Of a stretch of DNA of 35,741 bases, positions 33,280-35,741 are shown one piece after another. The DNA is from Ruminococcus sp. GTDB lineage: Bacteria; Bacillota; Clostridia; Oscillospirales; Ruminococcaceae. The notes beneath the pieces were generated by a model. It did not search any database, had not been told where the DNA came from, and saw only the letters and a list, made by a program, of their open reading frames with translations. The position numbers and the translations under genes were made by a program. The stretch lies in contig SVNJ01000003.1 of assembly GCA_015066955.1 (NCBI GenBank), positions 1 to 35,741 of the forward strand. The letters run 5' to 3'. How positions within the stretch are numbered: the first letter of the stretch is position 1; each line of letters starts with the position of its first letter.

Positions 33280-33840
33280 ATGAAAATAAAAATGATAGAG
33301 GGTAAGCAGCAGCTTCAGAAGCTTTTCATCTGCTTTATGATGTATGCTGTGCTTGGCTGGTGCTACGAGGTTATTCTTGAAACCTTTATTTACAAATGGG
33401 GATTCACAAACAGGGGTGTGCTTTTCGGTCCATACTGCCCCGTATACGGCGTGGGTGCACTTGCATTCCTGCTGTGTCTTAACGGACTTATGCGTAAAAA
33501 GGACGTAAAATGGCTGAATATAGTCAAACCTGTGCTGATTTTCATAGGCTGTATGACTATAGCAACGGTTATTGAGCTTATTGCAAGCTACATACTTGAA
33601 TTTTTTACAGGTGCATGGCCCTGGCAGACCTATGCCGACTATAAGTATAACTTTCAGGCAAGAATTGCACTTTCAACCTCGCTGAGATTCGGTCTCGGCG
33701 GTACGCTTTTCCTTTATATTGTACAGCCCTTCTACAACTGGATTCTGTCAAAGCCAAAGGAAAAGACGATAAATATTATTGCGGTCACACTGCTGATTGT
33801 AGTCGGTGCTGACTGTGTGTATACATTCTTAATAAAATAA
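33280..33840 (+). CDS. Putative ABC-transporter type IV family membrane protein (PF06541-like)
   Basis: A 186-residue integral membrane protein with about five predicted helices. The signature stretch GWCYEVILETFIYKWGFTNR then GVLFGPYCPVYGVGAL is the conserved core of the PF06541 family, whose function is unproven. It starts 11 bases after purN with AGGTG upstream. No ATP-binding partner is adjacent, so the transporter name should be treated with caution. It may take up a nucleobase or be unrelated to the pathway. Confidence 0.85.
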   Translation: MKIKMIEGKQQLQKLFICFMMYAVLGWCYEVILETFIYKWGFTNRGVLFGPYCPVYGVGALAFLLCLNGLMRKKDVKWLNIVKPVLIFIGCMTIATVIELIASYILEFFTGAWPWQTYADYKYNFQARIALSTSLRFGLGGTLFLYIVQPFYNWILSKPKEKTINIIAVTLLIVVGADCVYTFLIK

Positions 33841-33877
33841 ACATGAAAAACAAAAATTTCCGAAAGGAGTAATTATC

Positions 33878-34591
33878 ATGATTAAACTTGATTTAGCAAA
33901 GGAACTGAGTACAAACGATTATCCCGGAAGAGGTATCGTAATCGGCAAATCTGAGGAAGGCAAGTACGCTGTAACTGCTTACTTTATTATGGGCAGAAGC
34001 GTTAACAGCCGCAACCGTGTATTCATTGAGGAGGGCAAGGGTATCCGTACAGAGGCTTTCGACCCGAGCAAGCTTACCGATCCCCACCTTATCATCTACG
34101 CTCCCGTAAGAGTACTCGGCAACAAGCTTATCGTTACAAACGGCGACCAGACCGATACTATCTACGAGCTTATGGACAAGCAGTTCACCTTCGAACAGGC
34201 TCTTCGTACCCGTGAGTTCGAGGACGACGCTCCCAACTATACACCTCGTATTTCAGGTATTCTCCGCTTTGAAGAGGACGGCTTCAACTACGCTATGTCT
34301 ATCCTCAAGAGCGCTAACGGCAACCCCGATTCATGCCAGAGATATACCTTCAGCTACAATAACCCCTTAAACGGCGAGGGACGCTTCATTCACACTTATA
34401 TGGGTGACGGCAATCCCCTTCCCAGCTTTGAGGGTGAGCCTAAGCTTGTTGGTATCAGCGGTACTATTGACGAGTTTACAGATATGCTCTGGACTAACCT
34501 CAATGAGGATAACAAGGTTTCTCTTTTTGTCCGCTACGTGAACCTTGAGGACGGTACTGAGGAGACAAGAATCGTTAATAAGAATAAGTAA
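33878..34591 (+). CDS. purO: IMP cyclohydrolase, PurO-like
   Basis: Closes the purine ring of FAICAR to IMP. The 237 residues match the archaeal-type PurO family: YPGRGIVIGKSEEGKYAV, AYFIMGRSVNSRNRVF, DPSKLTDPHLIIYAP, VTNGDQTD and the later NYTPRISGI. The gene takes the place of the N-terminal cyclohydrolase domain of the usual bifunctional PurH. AAAGGAG lies 8 bases before the ATG. It is followed by a 196-base gap with GC-rich palindromes and then the transformylase gene. The symbol is used by analogy with the archaeal gene. Confidence 0.93.
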   Translation: MIKLDLAKELSTNDYPGRGIVIGKSEEGKYAVTAYFIMGRSVNSRNRVFIEEGKGIRTEAFDPSKLTDPHLIIYAPVRVLGNKLIVTNGDQTDTIYELMDKQFTFEQALRTREFEDDAPNYTPRISGILRFEEDGFNYAMSILKSANGNPDSCQRYTFSYNNPLNGEGRFIHTYMGDGNPLPSFEGEPKLVGISGTIDEFTDMLWTNLNEDNKVSLFVRYVNLEDGTEETRIVNKNK

Positions 34592-34730
34592 GCGGGGACG
34601 CCCCCGCTGGCGACTCCCCCTCCCGCCATACTTTGTCGGGAATTTAAAACCGTTCAGCCCTCCCCGCTGGGAGGGGGCAAGCTTTTTGAATTATTTAATG
34701 TGTAGGGGCGAACTTTGTTCGCCCATGCAA
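34592..34730. repeat. GC-rich palindromic repeats between purO and the transformylase
   Basis: The gap holds a GCCCTCCCCGCTGGGAGGGG palindrome (about 34657-34678) preceded by related inverted sequence (GGGGACGCCCCCGC, CCCTCCCGCC), then GGGCGAAC-TTT-GTTCGCCC (34706-34724). The latter is a TGTAGGGGCGAAC-type intergenic hairpin. These separate purO from the next gene and may modulate read-through. Confidence 0.7.
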
Positions 34731-34787
34731 AGTACGTTTATTTACAAGCGATAAAAATTCCAAAATAATTTTTAGGAGGACATTACT

Positions 34788-35741
34788 ATGTCAAATGAAA
34801 TGCAGTTAAAATACGGCTGTAACCCCAATCAGAAGCCTTCAAGAGTTTATATGGCTGACGGCAGCAAGCTTCCTATCGAGGTGCTCTGCGGACGTCCCGG
34901 CTACATCAACCTTCTCGACGCCCTCAACGGCTGGCAGCTTGTAAAGGAGCTTAAGGAGGCTACAGGTGTATGTGCAGCTACTTCCTTCAAGCATGTTTCC
35001 CCTGCAGGTGCTGCTATCGGCAGACCTCTTTCAGACGACCTTAAGAAAATCTACTGGGTTGACGATCTCGGCGAGCTTACTCCCCTTGCTTCCGCTTATG
35101 CAAGAGCAAGAGGTGCGGACAGAATGTCCTCATACGGCGACTTTATCGCTCTTTCCGACAAGGTTGACGTATGCACAGCTAAGATGATTCAGCGTGAGGT
35201 TTCTGACGGTGTAATCGCTCCCGACTACGATGACGAGGCTCTTGAAATTCTCAAGTCCAAGAGAAAGGGTACATACTGTGTACTCAAGATTGACGAGAAC
35301 TACAAGCCTGCTCCTATTGAGACAAAGCAGGTTTACGGCGTTTCCTTCGAGCAGGGAAGAAACGAGCTTGACATCAATCGTGAGCTTCTTGCAAATATCG
35401 TAACAGACAACAAGGACATTCCCGACGATAAGAAGGACGATCTCCTTATCTCACTTATCACACTTAAGTACACTCAGTCAAACTCCGTATGCTACGTTAA
35501 GGACGGTCAGGCTATCGGTATCGGTGCAGGACAGCAGTCAAGAATCCACTGCACACGTCTTGCAGGACAGAAGGCTGATAACTGGTGGCTCAGACAGTCT
35601 CCTCAGGTTATGGGACTCCAGTTTGTTGATGATATCCGCCGTGCAGACCGTGACAACGCTATCGACGTTTATATCGGCGACGAGTACGAGGACGTTCTCC
35701 GTGAGGGCGAGTGGCAGAGAATCTTCAAGGTAAAGCCTGAG
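34788..35741 (+). CDS. purH: Standalone AICAR transformylase (PurH C-terminal domain), partial
   Basis: Formylates AICAR with 10-formyltetrahydrofolate. 318 codons lie in the window and the frame is open to the edge. AGGAGG lies 7 bases before the ATG. Hallmarks are SFKHVSPAGAA (catalytic Lys-His), KYTQSNSVCYVKDGQAIGIG and GAGQQSRIHCTRLAGQKAD. The sequence begins directly with the transformylase fold (MSNEMQLKYGCNPNQKPSRV), so the N-terminal MGS-like IMP cyclohydrolase domain of the usual bifunctional PurH is missing. The adjacent PurO-like gene supplies that activity. Confidence 0.95.
   Translation, partial: MSNEMQLKYGCNPNQKPSRVYMADGSKLPIEVLCGRPGYINLLDALNGWQLVKELKEATGVCAATSFKHVSPAGAAIGRPLSDDLKKIYWVDDLGELTPLASAYARARGADRMSSYGDFIALSDKVDVCTAKMIQREVSDGVIAPDYDDEALEILKSKRKGTYCVLKIDENYKPAPIETKQVYGVSFEQGRNELDINRELLANIVTDNKDIPDDKKDDLLISLITLKYTQSNSVCYVKDGQAIGIGAGQQSRIHCTRLAGQKADNWWLRQSPQVMGLQFVDDIRRADRDNAIDVYIGDEYEDVLREGEWQRIFKVKPE

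Overview
The window looks like a chromosomal segment of a Gram-positive gut or rumen Clostridia species, most likely Ruminococcus or a close Oscillospiraceae relative. The evidence is a Thr-rich linker plus type I dockerin on a secreted SGNH esterase, a bacterial expansin with a dockerin-like stretch, AGGAGG ribosome binding sites with occasional GTG starts, TTGACA-17-TATAAT promoters, and a darA-holB-ricT gene order typical of Firmicutes. The genus is an inference; no 16S or other decisive marker is present.

Layout. 1-159: last 52 codons of a large serine recombinase, so an integrative element appears to end here. 240-8192 (minus): glnA, a PAS/degenerate-GGDEF/EAL protein, prfB, radA and a RING-finger membrane protein. 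8607-10110 (plus): rsmD-coaD-coiled-coil protein. 10442-10897 (plus): an Lrp/AsnC regulator. 11156-15890 (minus): a tight seven-gene run (coiled-coil protein, sigma-region-4 protein, Orn/Lys/Arg-type decarboxylase, darA, holB, ricT, queH). It lies below a near-perfect sigma-A promoter that overlaps two LexA-like operators. 16387-18231 (plus): dockerin-bearing SGNH hydrolase. 18287-24044 (minus): uvrC, a TPR protein and an 819-residue Pro/Ala/Glu-rich disordered protein with an N-terminal zinc-finger-like motif. 24701-35741 (plus): a GT2 glycosyltransferase, a membrane-anchored WG-like protein, then a de novo purine cluster: purE-HAD-purC-purF-like-purM-(expansin-DUF3592)-purN-(PF06541)-purO-type IMP cyclohydrolase-standalone AICAR transformylase (cut by the window end).

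The purine cluster covers several steps from PRPP to IMP. Two points stand out. The PurF-like protein keeps its PRPP loop and Fe-S cysteines but has lost the N-terminal catalytic Cys and other glutaminase residues. PurH is split into a PurO-type cyclohydrolase and a separate transformylase.

Two repeat families are notable. The first is a 157-bp element with about 50-bp imperfect terminal inverted repeats (two full copies, a 51-bp half copy and a 30-bp end). Every copy lies upstream of a gene start, with the same end facing the gene. The second is a roughly 180-bp block of five or six consecutive hairpins, present twice in inverted orientation about 9 kb apart. No tRNA, rRNA or CRISPR array was seen.
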